This document shows positions 10,980-23,683 of a stretch of 64,000 bases of DNA, in pieces. The stretch comes from Oegoconia quadripuncta (lineage: Eukaryota; Arthropoda; Insecta; Lepidoptera; Autostichidae). Location: assembly GCA_949316235.1 (NCBI GenBank), contig OX438741.1, forward strand, positions 22,286,324-22,350,323, in the 5' to 3' direction. The notes beneath the pieces are model-generated. The model was not told where the DNA came from, ran no database searches, and worked only from the letters and a program-made list of their open reading frames with translations. Each line of letters starts with the position of its first letter. Position 1 is the stretch's first letter. The translations under genes were made by a program, and so were the position numbers.

Positions 10980-11420
10980 TAATTTTTGTTTTTCGTTTAC
11001 GTTCTGGAGAAGGCAAAGGAATCTGCGCCCATACGGCGATGTCTAACTTCTCTTATTTATCTAATGAAGTCGTCAAAACAAGTCATTCGGCGTATACATT
11101 GCGTACCTCTGAGTACTGAACCAATTGCGTACACAGAGTCTAGTCACGGTCAAGTTATTCTTAGTTAGTTTACCCAAAAACAAAAATGTTACAAGGTAAA
11201 GGGATATGAGCTCATACAGCCTAGTCTTCTGTAGTAATTCTTCAGTATTCACAGAATGCTTTACGGAAGATTTTGGCGAAGGTGGGAACCCGAAAGTTTC
11301 GTCACGCACTTTCAATTTACACTTCCATACTTCACTGGCAGCCCGCACACAATCTCGATCATATAGCTCATCGCGATCACGGATCACGGGATCACACCAC
11401 ATTACACAATCTTGATTTCT
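10980..11420 (-). repeat. Diverged, inverted copies of the 454-bp repeat family
   Basis: Shares with the 22229-23582 units (reverse complement) the AGGCAAAGGAATCTG end, the segment around ACAGAGTCTAGTCACGGTCA, and then CAGAATGCTTTACGGAAGAT followed by TTTTGGCG. Two overlapping partial copies appear to be present, the second starting near 11195. Confidence 0.75.
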
Positions 11421-12953
11421 TCAGTCTGTGTATCGTAACCACCGCGTTCCCCGTATGTTATATTTATATTACTCTATGCCACCGCGTTAATACCGGTTGT
11501 AATGGATTTACATAAATTTAAAGCTGTAGTATCCCTTGTTTTAGCCTTTATAGGGTTCGATAAAGGCGCTGCTGGCTTAAACAGTGGTTACTCAGGAGAT
11601 TATATATTTAAATCTGCTAAAAGAAATTCATCTAACGGCTGAAGCCGACGATTATAAAAACTACTTCAGGATGGGGTTGCATAGGTGTTCTGTCGTCAGG
11701 ACAAGCAATACACATACCTTGTTTTGATCCATAGTAATGTGTCTACGCGATTTGAACACAATGGCATGGCTGCTCAAGCAAGCGAAGCGTTCGCGCCATC
11801 CATGCTTCTACAACTTAGAAGTGGCGCCTTAGTTGTAAACTGGGAGATACCGAGTATGTGACTAGCCCAAGTAGATATTGGACATCGCCAGTGGATGCAT
11901 ACTCGAAGAAGGGAGGCATAAATAAAAGCAATGACTACAAAAACAGCCCACAATCGTGGCACAGTTTGATTTATTCCCTTCTCACTGTGTTCACATATTT
12001 TACAATTCTAAGAATTCACATTTTAAATACTGTCAGCTCTATAAATCCTGAAATAAAATTGCACATGTACCTAGGTAAACACCGATTTATCAAAATAACT
12101 AAGTTCAACATTTTTTAAGACAATATCTGAGCTGTTACAAGTAAGCCATATTCATAGATCTGACTGTAGAAAGAATATGCGAGTGAATCACATAAGAACG
12201 TTTTTGAGGAATTTGAATATTTATCTGTAAGATATTCCATAATTTCATGGCAATGCAATAAAGATGCGGAAAGTGTAATTTTTATTCTAATCCCTCAAAA
12301 GTTCGGTGCAGAAACAAGATACTCTAAATTCAAATTACACAAACCAAGTGAGAACAAATTTTGTGCATGTCACGAAGTTTAAAATCACAAACAATGTCAC
12401 TAGGACTGGTCCTAAGAAATGTAGTCTGTTTTCACATTATGCTTTTATTGTAACATTACGTCAATGCCTCGCCGTGCCGTGTGTAAGATATAATATCATG
12501 CATGAGGTTTATATTTACAATTCATTTAATATTTCATTTTTTCATACAATATTATTCTTTGTGAAGATAAGACAGATTGTAGCCTAAAGAAAGGAAAATT
12601 TACAGCATAGAAATACAGCAAGAACAATATAACACACATACATAATAATAACTTTGCCGAAAGAATCCCACGAGGGAAAGGCTTAATTTTGTACATAAAT
12701 GTTTAACAGTTGTTAATAATTAATTTGTTCTATAGTCCTGCCAATTTTAGAAATAGTTTGCAAGCCAAAAAGTTGTAGGTAGGAATGACTGATAAAATCT
12801 TGATCTCAAATATTACCTTGTGTTACAACTTTTCGGATTGATCGGATAGAAGTATAACGGCTCGCGACGAATGAGAGGTTTACGTCCAAGAGGGGGAAGT
12901 TGAAAGTTGTCGATTTCTCATCTGTTTAGCACTAGGGCGAGAGGGAAACGCTG

Positions 12954-15900
12954 CTAGGCAGCAGTTTCGACTTCCATGGGTTCTTCCGCGCCGGTTTTCT
13001 TTTTCTTCTTCTTGTTTGATTTCGCGGACGAGTTGAGGAGGGACTGCATATAAAAGAAAAAAAAAATATAATAATACCGAGTTTTTATAAACATTACGCT
13101 AATGTAGTGACGGTTCAAACCGAAGTGTGATTTAAGACAAATCGGCTCAAAAAAACCACATTCATATGCCCTGCGCTTGCCCAAAACATATCAAAATAGT
13201 ATGTCCTGAAAAATAACAGGGGTATAACAGCAAGGATAAATTGAAAAAACAATAAGCTTAAAACAACAGAATTATTAATAATAATATTTTAAACTCGAAC
13301 GCTTTCAACTTAGGCATGTTTTTGGAAAGCAGTTCAGTCATTTTCAACTTTATTCAACAGGAAGTATTAAAAACAATAAATAAAGCCTTTATTTCCTTAA
13401 TATTTTTTACATATTTTTCACTAAGTAATTTATATGGTTTGTGTATTTAATTATAGTCTGTTCTTGTTAGTTGGTTGTATCTAACTAAACTAAGGATTTC
13501 TTCTTGAGTATAGGCTTCCTCCAGCATTCAGCAAACAAATACCCTAAAATGAAGTATACAATGGAAATTATAACATGTCTAAATAAGTTTCGACTGCAAA
13601 TCCTGTTTCGGAAGAACACTATTGATACGAAGCATTAGGGCGGGGCACTTATCTGTTATCCTGATGAGTTTACAGAAGCCCACCCATTATTGGGAACCTA
13701 TCGGGCTATGTGATCAATGTCGTACTTAAATCAGCTCCGAACTCTCTTAGCTATACCTAAAGCAGCTTCCTTGAAGATTTGCAAGTTTCCCATCAAACCA
13801 TTGCATTAATATTCCTAATAAACAATAATGAGTAAGATGGATATAAAATAAATATAATAATAACTGACATTAAGTTCTGGGTCCTTGATGGTCCGCTCGC
13901 TCTTGCATTGGCTCTTGTCGAAGGGCAGACCGGTGATGCGGTGGGTGCCGCTGGGCAGAAGCAGCGCGGTGAATTTGAACTGCGCCACTAACTCGCCGGA
14001 ACGTTCGTATAGCACCTGTGCAATATTGATGAATTCTTCTTCTTAGAGAGTCGTAGGCAAACACATAAAATTCTTGAGGACCAGAATGCAGCCAAGCATA
14101 CAGCATTGTCTGTGGCGTTGTAGAGGTCCTGTAGCGTTACAAGTAGGGACTCGCAGGGCATCATAGAAGATACGCCATAGTTTGTAAATTAATGAATTAT
14201 AAATTCATGTTTCAATATTGTGTTGGGAATGCAAGTTTTTTACCGCCTTTTTATACCACGTATGGTATGTAAACAACCGACCAACTGACTTGGTAGAAAA
14301 TAATCACTATGCGCTCAAACCGCCAGCAGCTCAGAGATAAGAATGCCTACGACCTCAAATACAGAGTACATTGTTACCCTGAGGTTTAAGCAGGGATTTT
14401 TTTAAGCCTGAATTATTTCTCTTATCCTTCCCACCAGAACAAAAATGTGGGTATTGATGCTGTCCCACAGGCATAAGGAAAGAGGCTACCACCCTCATTG
14501 CCTCTAAATGAATTGGTAGTTAGTAACAAAATTGTTGGTGCAAAGCTCCAAAAATTACCAACCTGATTGCCCAGTGGTCACCAGATCGGGCAATCCTCAT
14601 ATAAAAAATAATGCGAACCGTGTCTTGTTGTTGAACAAGACACGTTGACGATGGATAGCTTTCATCCATGGTCGTTTATATCTTCAAATTACCCATTATA
14701 ACTAAGTATAATAAAAAAGAAGTGATGGATCTTGTAAGTAAATGTTAGAACCAAAATGTATTTGAAAACATTTCAGTAAAGAGTATTGACTGTTATTTTC
14801 CCCTGACTACTGCCAGACAACTTATTGTAAGAGTGCCAGGAAAGAATTCAGGGTTCTTCTATACTTATACCTATTATAGAATATACCTGGAATGGCTCAA
14901 TGAGTTTGTGGTTAACGCACTCGACGACTCCGAGACGCGCGCTGGTTTCCTTATCGAAGCTGCGAAGGTTGAACGGCATCGAGCCATGTTTATTGCGGAC
15001 CTGTACAGATACACATTCAATTAACGAGTTTTTTACCTTTGTGTACTGTGTACATTTACCTGCTTGCTTCTCATGTAAATCTAAAACTGTTGGTAATTCT
15101 TTCACAAATACTTTATAGGGAAGATATTAGACTAATTGGTAAATCAATTTAAAGGTACATAGTGAGCGTAAACGAAAGCGCAGCGCTGAATGCTCTCTGC
15201 CGAAATGTGGCCGAAAGTCGCTGGATGAGGACGGCAGACGACCGCGTGTGATGGTGTGCACTGCAGAAGACCTATGTCCAGCAGCAAGTGGAAATAGGCT
15301 GATGATAAGAGTAATTGTTCAGTAGAAATCTACCACAGTACTGCATCCCATAATGTGGTAGCAAAGACAAGAGTGTTTCGGAGATTTTCCCTTATCTATG
15401 ATGTTATTAAACATAATTTCTTGTTAACATACACACAGCCATTATCATTAAAATAACATTATTTAAAATTGACATAATGGAAGCTATTTAATTCACATGA
15501 TGATTGTTTAATTTTAATTCATTCTCTGTTACTGATATTGTTTAGCTGAAATCATTATTCTGCTATTTATTTAAGTTTCACTATTATTTTAATATGACCA
15601 TAATAATTGTATGCCAATTTGGCTGATCACAGAGATCATTAATGTATCTGTAACAACCTGTACACCTGTGTATCACAAATGAATAAAGACCCTTTAACTT
15701 CTATTACTAAAATACAGAAATTATTTTTAAAAGTAGGCGATCACAGTTTGTAGGTAGGCACTATTGTTTATCCTAAGAATAAAATAAATCATGTCTCTAG
15801 AGATGATTTACGGATGTTTTATGGGTGTATAAACATTTTATATTGCTTTTATTAAATATTGAACTTACCTCACTGTAGAACATTCTAGAAGCTTTTAGTT

Positions 15901-18900
15901 TCAGTTGATAGACTTCATCAGTTTTCTTGTATATTGTACACCTTGTGTCCATTTCACGACCCTAATGAAGACAAATTATACTTAGTAATGAGAGTTTCAA
16001 TTTTTTAATTATAAATACAGCTTCAAAAGCATATAACCCAGGGAAATTACGGTTTGACTTTGGGAAAACGAAAGTGCTGTAAATGAAGTAACAATTTCTT
16101 TAAATTCAAAACATTTAGGGAAATTATTGTTACAAAATATTAGTTCTCATTTTTATTTCTTAAGCAATGCAGCTAGACAACATTTTCAGCTAAAACACAT
16201 GCATGCCTAAATATAACATGCTTAGTTTTTCATCCATCAATAAGTTAACTGTGTTTAACAAAAGTCTACCTAATTAAATATCAGTTAGTATTTATTGTTA
16301 TTAAGATATAAATTAAAAATAGGGTTTTCTAAAAATACCTTGACAAGCGCTCGTTTTTTTAGCCTTAATTATTCAAAATTACTTCTCTAATATACCTCTA
16401 TAAGATAACAATAATATAAGTCGGTTCTGAATTATGTCTAGCTAAGCTAATTTTTTACCATATTTTACCGAACCATGTCTAGTTCTACACACAAGGTAAT
16501 GTATCATTTTGCAAGAAAACATTTTCTGTAATTGATACTATAATAACTATGATGTTAAGATTATTTATTGACTCATTTATAGACCTTTATAATACCGATT
16601 GACAAAATGGATTGGTTGTTTTCATTGAGAGCAACCACAAACATATTTAGCTCATATAATAGGAATTGTCAGTAAAATTTAAAACCAAAATGTATACATA
16701 AACACATTTCAGTAAGAATATTGACTTTTGTCACTTTGCCCTGAGTACTGCCAGACAGTTATTGTAACAGTGCCAGGAAAGAATTCAGGGGTTAATTTGT
16801 AAAACTATTGCTTTTCAAACAGATTAACCGAATACTCACCACTCCTTCTCCAGTAGAAATTAGTACATCCATAGCATATGCCTCATATGTCTCTAATGTA
16901 GACTTCTCATGCTCCTTGCGCTGAGCCTCAGATGGGTTCTGTATGATGCTTTTTTCGCCATCAATGCGGAACTGTTTCAGCTGATGTGACAGCATTCCTT
17001 CCACAGGTTTGCAACCATACTCGGCACTTATCTTCTGAACCACATCTGTAATCGCATAGTTCTGCAAGAGATAGTAATATTTATAGGACCAAAAAGTTAT
17101 CTATCAGGGGTGTAAAGAGTGACCAGCTCATGAGTGATGTACCAATGTATAAAGCGTTTACATCCTGCAGATGCCTATTATGTAGATCAGGGAAATAAAT
17201 GAAATTTAATGTCATCATAAGAATGCAGCAATGCAAAATGTCAACTCTCATGCAAAGCCTCACGTCACAGATAACAGACATTCCACACATAATTTCAAAG
17301 ATTATACAGGTTTAAAGATAGTCACCACAATATACAATCAAGTGAATCTTCAATTGCATTAATAAACACATTCTGTACTTATGGAAAGTGAAAGACTTCA
17401 TCCCATTTTGTGATTTCATTTGGCTCATATTCCCATTCTGTAGATGTTGCTTAAAATAATATGCACATAGCAGAATAGATAAACCTTATCTGAAACCTCA
17501 TATAATTAAAATATGTTACAGTTTCAAATGATTGATATTTCATAGTAAGTTTGTATGGGTGACCTATTGCGAAGATAAGTCATCTATAGATCTTAATTGT
17601 AGTGTCTGAAGAGAGCAAAGACCTTTCAAAATTATGACATTTTTCAAAACTGTAGAAACTCTTATCTACACTTGTCTTGTGTAACAAACAAGTGATTAAA
17701 CAAGATGTTACATTGCTCTACCCTGTGCTTGTACCAATATCTCTATGAGAAAGGTATTGGAAAGATTCAGGGTTCTTACTAGCCAATAGCCACTATTGAT
17801 GAATATTATGCAGTTAAACATAAAGTACCTGTTAAATGTTTGCATATTTTACAGCCACAAGAGATCCATACCATGAATGCATTGGGGCAATGAATTTATG
17901 AAATAGAATTAAATATAGCAGAATATCCTGATGTAGGACACTAGAATGAGGATTGCCAGCAATTGGAAAGCCTTTACAGCCATTTGTCATTTCAACAAAT
18001 CCCATTCACTTATATTTTAGATATCTGTGAGAACACATAAGATGGCAATTTTTAGGCTTCATACAGAGTGGTTGTCTCAGTAAAATCACATGTCACTATT
18101 CGTAAGAATATTCATAATGAGCAATAACAGTTGCTCGGCTTCCTCCTGGAGCTTGGGTGGCAGTATTAAGTATTCCCCAGTATGCAAAATAGGTGCATTC
18201 AGACATCGAGTTGCAGAGACCGGCCCGCCAATGAATACGAAAGAATTACCATTATAAACATTATTAATGATAGCAGACTTTAAGTAATGTATATTTCAAT
18301 GACCTTACTTATGCTACAGTAACAATAAATTTACACAATTCTATGTTTTATTGCTGTCATTGATCACAGAAAAAGAACAAATCAATCTCTGTTCTAAATT
18401 AGGGTTAAATGTGCACTGGGAATCTGTCTCACTTTTATATTGTTATCCTAAATAGATAGTTGTGGAACTCAATTTAAACCAAAGGGTGTCTAGTTCTTTC
18501 TGTGATTGAAGATTGTAGTACACAAAAATGTACTTTGAATGCAATAAAAATTAATAGAGAACAATAGAATAATGTCTTCTTAGTAGCTCTTATCCACAGC
18601 TCTGCACTAATTATTTAACTTCCTCTCAAAAGTCTAAGGATGTGGTCAATGTCTGAGATAAATGCATGTTCTTCACAAAATACTGGAGCTATGATAAAAG
18701 AAAAATAATTATATAAAGCTAATTACACATAAACTTCTTCTTGTAACTATGACATCTTCAAACTCAGACATAAAAATCCTTCTATCTGGTTGACCTAAGA
18801 CCATTTGCATTGCTGTATGGAACTAAACAAGATTTTATTTGTACAGATTTTACTACTGAAATATTAGATTGTAGTATTTGTATTACGATCATTTAGATGC

Positions 18901-19914
18901 ATTCATTATAACAACTTAAGGTAAATAAAGTACTGAAAAACATCAATGTCTGGATGTAAACAAAGCAACTCAAAATCCACACACACTAGAATCTAACCTC
19001 ATTGCTTGGCCGCAGCAATCTCAGGGCAGCCTCACTGGCCAAGTGGGCAGCAAGTAACACATCTGCAGCTCTGCCAGTCACCTCACCACCACCCACTGCC
19101 ACAGTATGTGCAACAACGGCAATGAATCCATCTATATGTGCCCCCAAGTCACTGAAATGTATAATGTATGAAAATTTTATCATTTACTCATCATACTAAA
19201 CATATGTTTAACTAATGGATAGGTGTCTCCTCATCAACATTGACCTTCAGCTTACCAATTCATAGTGGGCTATGTTTGAGGTGTAAATTAGAAAGGGCGA
19301 CATCATTTGCAGCCCACGCTTTGCTTATTCATTCAGTCAGGTTTTAAAGATCTTAATGGTTACCATAACAACTAGAAAAATTAGCACAGTATAGTTATGT
19401 ACTCACATTTTGGCCAAATCACCGGATTTTAGGATATAATCACTTTCGCTAGGGATTGGAGAGAAGTGACATATACAATTATTCACTGATAAACACGTAG
19501 AGAATGCAATGCCCTTTTTGGAGTCTTTCTCTTTTTTGAAAACCTTTGAAGTCTCCTCAAGTATCAACTTATCTCCGAATTCGCAAATCTCGCGCGCCGA
19601 TGCGTCTGGTACGCATTTTGCAATTACTTGCTCTAGGACACCTGAAATAAATAGGCATTTGTATTGATTGACAGGAAAATGAATAAAGAAGCCAGAAAAT
19701 ATTGGCAAGATAGCGGCACATTGTCCGCATGGTCAACGATGACACGCGTCTGTACGAACTTATAAATATACACATAAATGTATAGGTAATTATTGTTTTC
19801 TATGAAAATTATAACTTCTTATAACTCACGGTTGACAATTTGTCCTGCAAGCTTGTACTTGGTCACAACCAAGTCTTCAGCAATAGTTTTTTCGACTTCC
19901 TTGTCGTCAGCCAT
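12954..19914 (-). CDS. PA2G4: Proliferation-associated protein 2G4 (EBP1) homologue
   Basis: Methionine-aminopeptidase-fold protein without peptidase activity in its known relatives. The human protein (EBP1/ERBB3-binding protein 1) binds RNA and ribosomes and acts in growth control in nucleus and cytoplasm. Eight minus-strand exons: 19830-19914 (ATG at 19912-19914), 19407-19641, 18998-19151, 16840-17061, 15869-15961, 14887-15000, 13869-14015 and 12954-13043 (TAG). They total 1140 nt, 379 aa, slightly shorter than the human protein of about 394. Landmarks: [20 protein letters not shown] (start), [89 protein letters not shown] and [20 protein letters not shown], with a C-terminal lysine run (KKKKKK) that fits the family's RNA-binding/nuclear tail. 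All donors are GT. Short related repeats lie just inside the introns after exons 4 and 6. Confidence 0.97.
14746..14855. repeat. Intronic repeat, copy 1 (after PA2G4 exon 6)
   Basis: Shares long blocks with 16681-16793: AACCAAAATGTAT, ACATTTCAGTAA, TACTGCCAGACA, GTGCCAGGAAAGAATTCAGG. In the gene's sense orientation it begins about 31 nt after the splice donor of the exon at 14887-15000. Confidence 0.85.
15150..15310 (+). pseudogene. RTE-type LINE 3'-end relic
   Basis: Degenerate text translating piecemeal to the RTE C-terminus (…[11 protein letters not shown]…), then the characteristic 'gaagacctatgtccagcagc…aataggctgatgat' ending. It lies in an intron of the PA2G4-like gene, antisense to it. 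Confidence 0.7.
16681..16793. repeat. Intronic repeat, copy 2 (after PA2G4 exon 4)
   Basis: Second copy of the 14746-14855 sequence. In gene orientation it begins about 46 nt after the donor of the exon at 16840-17061. A shorter related piece (GGAAAGATTCAGGGTTCTT) is seen near 17759. Confidence 0.85.
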
Positions 19915-20500
19915 TTCTCAAAACTATGGTTAGTTATGTATTGATATCTGTTTTCTCATTGGTTCATATCAATGTTGCCAGATAGCGAAATAGGAAATGC
20001 GGAAGCAGACAGAAAGGCACAATATTCAGACCACGTCTCAAATCTCTAGGGCCGAGCGAAGCAGGCGAGCAACCGGTAGCCGTAACGGCTGTTTGTGCTC
20101 AATCGCTCGAACGTAATGCGACCACGAACGGGGCGATCGTAGTCGCTAGATTATTATAATAATATCTTTGTTCACTATAGCTTTCGCTTTGAAATATCAG
20201 TGTGTTAGTAAAAATAGGAACCGCACCGCGATCTAAAGTGTTTGTTTTGAATGAATGACATGTAAGCATGGAAAGAATTTAGAGTTATAGAGCCAAAGAC
20301 CTAAGCTTAATGAAGTTAGCACGCACCTGTTTACAGTTTAAAAGTATATATACCTTATACACAAACAAAAGTATATCAACCTAAAAAAGCTCAATGGATG
20401 GATTGAATTTTTTCTGAAAACGTCCTTACACATAGACTAAAAAATGCACGGTTACGCAAGAGATATCTAACCTCGCTTGTACGTGTTGTATACATTTTTT
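19915..20500. promoter_or_regulatory. Probable 5' region of the PA2G4-like gene
   Basis: Immediately upstream (minus-strand sense) of the PA2G4 start codon. GC content rises around 20040-20150 (CGAGCGAAGCAGGCGAGC and related text), consistent with a promoter/5' UTR, but no TATA box or initiator is clear enough to call. Confidence 0.4.
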
Positions 20501-21124
20501 TTAATAGCAGCGTTTTACCTGAAATAAAAAGTTTACTAAATACTTACCTTATTTGAAGCATATTATTTTGAGATAGGCACTTCCGTTTTCCGCTTTATTT
20601 TTCCTCCTTGTCTACCCTAGTTGCGCCTTCTCTGTCACTCATCACGTCATCATCGGGCAGCGAGTGGGGGAGGGTTTTATAAAGCGCCTCTCCCTGTTAA
20701 CTTGTCCTCTATTTTGTCACTGACCAATAAAATATATGTAAAATGTATGTTAAAATATTTATCTCATCATAAAATTCTTCTATAGCTTTTTATTTATATA
20801 TATTTTTTAACTTTTGGTATTATATTTATATCATCTACATATGTATATTATTCTTTTGTATCGGGGCAATTTTTCACTCGAAACTGGCAGTAATGTCCCT
20901 CGACAGTGAGGTTGACTGGTTGCCATCCTCAAAAATAAGAAGAAGAGTGGGGGAGGTTTTCCTTTTGAGCCCCCAGCTCGGCTTTGGTCATTGAGTCGAA
21001 AAAAACCAGCAGGCAGGAATTAAAGTTATGCTTCAAATAAGGTAAGTATTTAATAAACGTTTTATTTCAGGTAAAACGCTGCTATTAAACACTTGACCGT
21101 TATTTGAAGCATATTATTTTGAGA
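20501..21124. repeat. Inverted repeat with 60-bp arms and an extra direct copy
   Basis: The left arm 20501-20560 and right arm 21029-21088 are reverse complements with two visible mismatches; both contain ACCTGAAATAAAA and AATACTTACCTTATTTGAAG. The block TTATTTGAAGCATATTATTT seen at 20549-20568 occurs again in direct orientation at 21100-21119. The 470-bp centre is GC-richer and non-coding. Probably a fold-back or MITE-like element. Confidence 0.75.
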
Positions 21125-21479
21125 CGTGTTTGTTATCGCCTGGTGGTGATGGACGCCAATGTGACTTATATGAAAGTAGTATTTTATTCAATATGGCATG
21201 GAAAAGAAGGTTGTGAGGGATATTATAGTAAAATTAAATTAAACCAATATAATAAAGGTGTTTTATTTAAGATTTTTACTCGTACGTACCTATCATATAA
21301 AAGCACAATAATATCTATTTTTTAGGCACATACATTAATAGTGATAATCTAATGATAATATAACTGAAGTATTGAATGACTTTAACACCGCAGGTATTTT
21401 CGAAAATTTGACAGGCGCGCCGAGATACTTGACCCGCGGAATTATAAAAAGGAAAGAGAGGACACAGAGGTTAATATGT

Positions 21480-21870
21480 GTTAATTTAGTGCCTACATAA
21501 TTTTGTGAGACGCATTTTGGCGGGAATTCAGCAAGTGATCTTGCTTTTCAAAAAGAGAGGAGTTATAAGTTTGTTCAATTGTGTATGTATCTGTCGGTGT
21601 GGCACCGTAGCTTTTAAACGGGTGAATCAATTTGGATGCATTTTTATCTGGAAGCAGGTTTTCTGGCGGTAGTTCTTAGACATGTTTTATCGAAATCGGT
21701 TCAGCCGTTTTGTTTTAATTGTTAGCTCAGCGTTTTCCAAATATTTTTATCTCTTGGAAGTGGATTCCGAGTTTTGAAATTCGAGATGTAACGAAGCTTT
21801 CGAGTTCGCCTAAGAAGCCGCCAAAATGTTCCGTAAAGCATTCTGTCACTTCACCTTTAGGCGGACGCGA
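21480..21870 (+). repeat. Diverged upstream copy of the 454-bp repeat family
   Basis: Matches the tandem units in its first part (GCATTTTGGCGGGAATTCAG) and later part (ACGAAGCTTTCGAGTTCGCC, then GCCGCCAAAATGTTCCGTAA). The middle is occupied by another dispersed repeat (GCACCGTAGCTTTTAAACGG … GAAATCGGTTCAGCCG). Confidence 0.7.
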
Positions 21871-22228
21871 ACACCGATCGGTGTCGGCGGTACACCCGAC
21901 TTTCAACTCTCAATTGTAATGATTATAGAGTTCCAATTCCTTTGGACTGTGTTTGAACTTGTTCTCTATTAAATTCCGCATCCAATAATGTGCGCCATGT
22001 CATGTTAGCTATGATATTTAGTCTGTATTTGCGAAAATATTTTTTTTCTCTCCAACTACTGTTTTTTATTAGAACAGGCTTAGGAACCTGGCCATAGAGC
22101 TTCCAATTCTCATAACAATTTATTGAATTACCCGTTTTTTCTATAGAAGACTAGGCTAGGCTGTATAGGCTCGCATCCCTTTGCCTTCCAATATTGTTGG
22201 AAAACTTTGGAGAATAAAAACAAAAAAA

Positions 22229-23582
22229 GAATATGTACCTATCTGACGTAACGAAAAAAAAAAAGGCTTTTTGGCGGGAACTCGGCGAGTGAAGTAGCAT
22301 TTTTCTATTTTTCTTTATAAGTCTTATAATTTGTGCATTCTAACTTTTGAAGCTTAATAATGGCAGAATATTGTGCAGCAAACGTTAGTGATAGTGTACA
22401 AGTGAAGGGAAGTGTAAATTAAAGTGCGTAACGGAGCTTTCGGGTTCCCACAAGAACCCCGCCAAAATCTTTTGTAAAGCATTCTGCCACTTTACTGAAG
22501 AATGACTTGACCGTGACTAGACTCTGTATACGCCAAGTATACGACGAATTACTTGTTTTGACTGGGACTGACTTACAAACTGAAGAAATAAGAGAAATAA
22601 GACATGGCTGTTATGGGCTAGATCCCTTTGCCTTCTCCTAAAGGAGAGAATTTAAGTAAAAAAAAAAATAAAAACAAAAAAAGAATATGTACCTATCTGA
22701 CGTAACGAAAAAAAAAAAGGCTTTTTGGCGGGAACTCGGCGAGTGAAGTAGCATTTTTCTATTTTTCTTTATAAGTCTTATAATTTGTGCATTCTAACTT
22801 TTGAAGCTTAATAATGGCAGAATATTGTGCAGCAAACGTTAGTGATAGTGTACAAGTGAAGGGAAGTGTAAATTAAAGTGCGTAACGGAGCTTTCGGGTT
22901 CCCACAAGAACCCCGCCAAAATCTTTTGTAAAGCATTCTGCCACTTTACTGAAGAATGACTTGACCGTGACTAGACTCTGTATACGCCAAGTATACGACG
23001 AATTACTTGTTTTGACTGGGACTGACTTACAAACTGAAGAAATAAGAGAAATAAGACATGGCTGTTATGGGCTAGATCCCTTTGCCTTCTCCTAAAGGAG
23101 AGAATTTAAGTAAAAAAAAAAATAAAAACAAAAAAAGAATATGTACCTATCTGACGTAACGAAAAAAAAAAAGGCTTTTTGGCGGGAACTCGGCGAGTGA
23201 AGTAGCATTTTTCTATTTTTCTTTATAAGTCTTATAATTTGTGCATTCTAACTTTTGAAGCTTAATAATGGCAGAATATTGTGCAGCAAACGTTAGTGAT
23301 AGTGTACAAGTGAAGGGAAGTGTAAATTAAAGTGCGTAACGGAGCTTTCGGGTTCCCACAAGAACCCCGCCAAAATCTTTTGTAAAGCATTCTGCCACTT
23401 TACTGAAGAATGACTTGACCGTGACTAGACTCTGTATACGCCAAGTATACGACGAATTACTTGTTTTGACTGAGACTGACTTACAAACTGAAGAAATAAG
23501 ATAAATAAGACATGGCTGTTATGGGCTAGATCCCTTTGCCTTCTCCTAAAGGAGAGAATGAAACCAAAAAAAAAAAAAAAAA
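22229..23582 (+). repeat. Tandem array: three head-to-tail copies of a 454-bp A-tailed repeat
   Basis: The start GAATATGTACCTATCTGACG recurs at 22229, 22683 and 23137, an exact 454-bp period. The units look nearly identical; the third differs at a few positions (for example GACTGAGACTGAC, GATAAATAAG). Each ends GCCTTCTCCTAAAGGAGAGA and then an A-rich linker; the last ends in an 18-base A run. The longest frame in a unit is only about 20 codons (MAEYCAANVSDSVQVKGSVN), so it is likely non-coding. Single diverged and inverted members occur near 10060, 10980 and 21480. Confidence 0.95.
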
Positions 23583-23683
23583 TTGTGATTGACGTTTCTT
23601 TGTGCTTTACCTATTATTTATTTTACAGTTTGTGAATAATTTTAGATTTCTTGCTATTCATCCACAAATAAAATTGCGGTGAA

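Larger units (their letters stand above)
9884..12953. other. Gene-poor spacer between Pelle-like and PA2G4-like genes
   Basis: No exon is supported here. It contains dispersed-repeat fragments (10060-10310 and 10980-11420), a partial hairpin around CATATCACAATCGTATTGTG near 10790, and the likely 3' UTR of the PA2G4-like gene at its right end. Reverse-strand poly-A hexamers (TTTATT on the plus strand) occur at 12444 and 12281, but I cannot tell which is used. Confidence 0.6.

Noticed and set aside
11073..11515. Overlapping frames of 69-109 codons on both strands
   Set aside because: They lie inside the inverted copies of the 454-bp repeat family and show no protein resemblance.
13815..14106. 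Two overlapping minus-strand frames near 13870-14106 as separate genes
   Set aside because: One is PA2G4 exon 7 with intron read-through; the other is an out-of-frame shadow.
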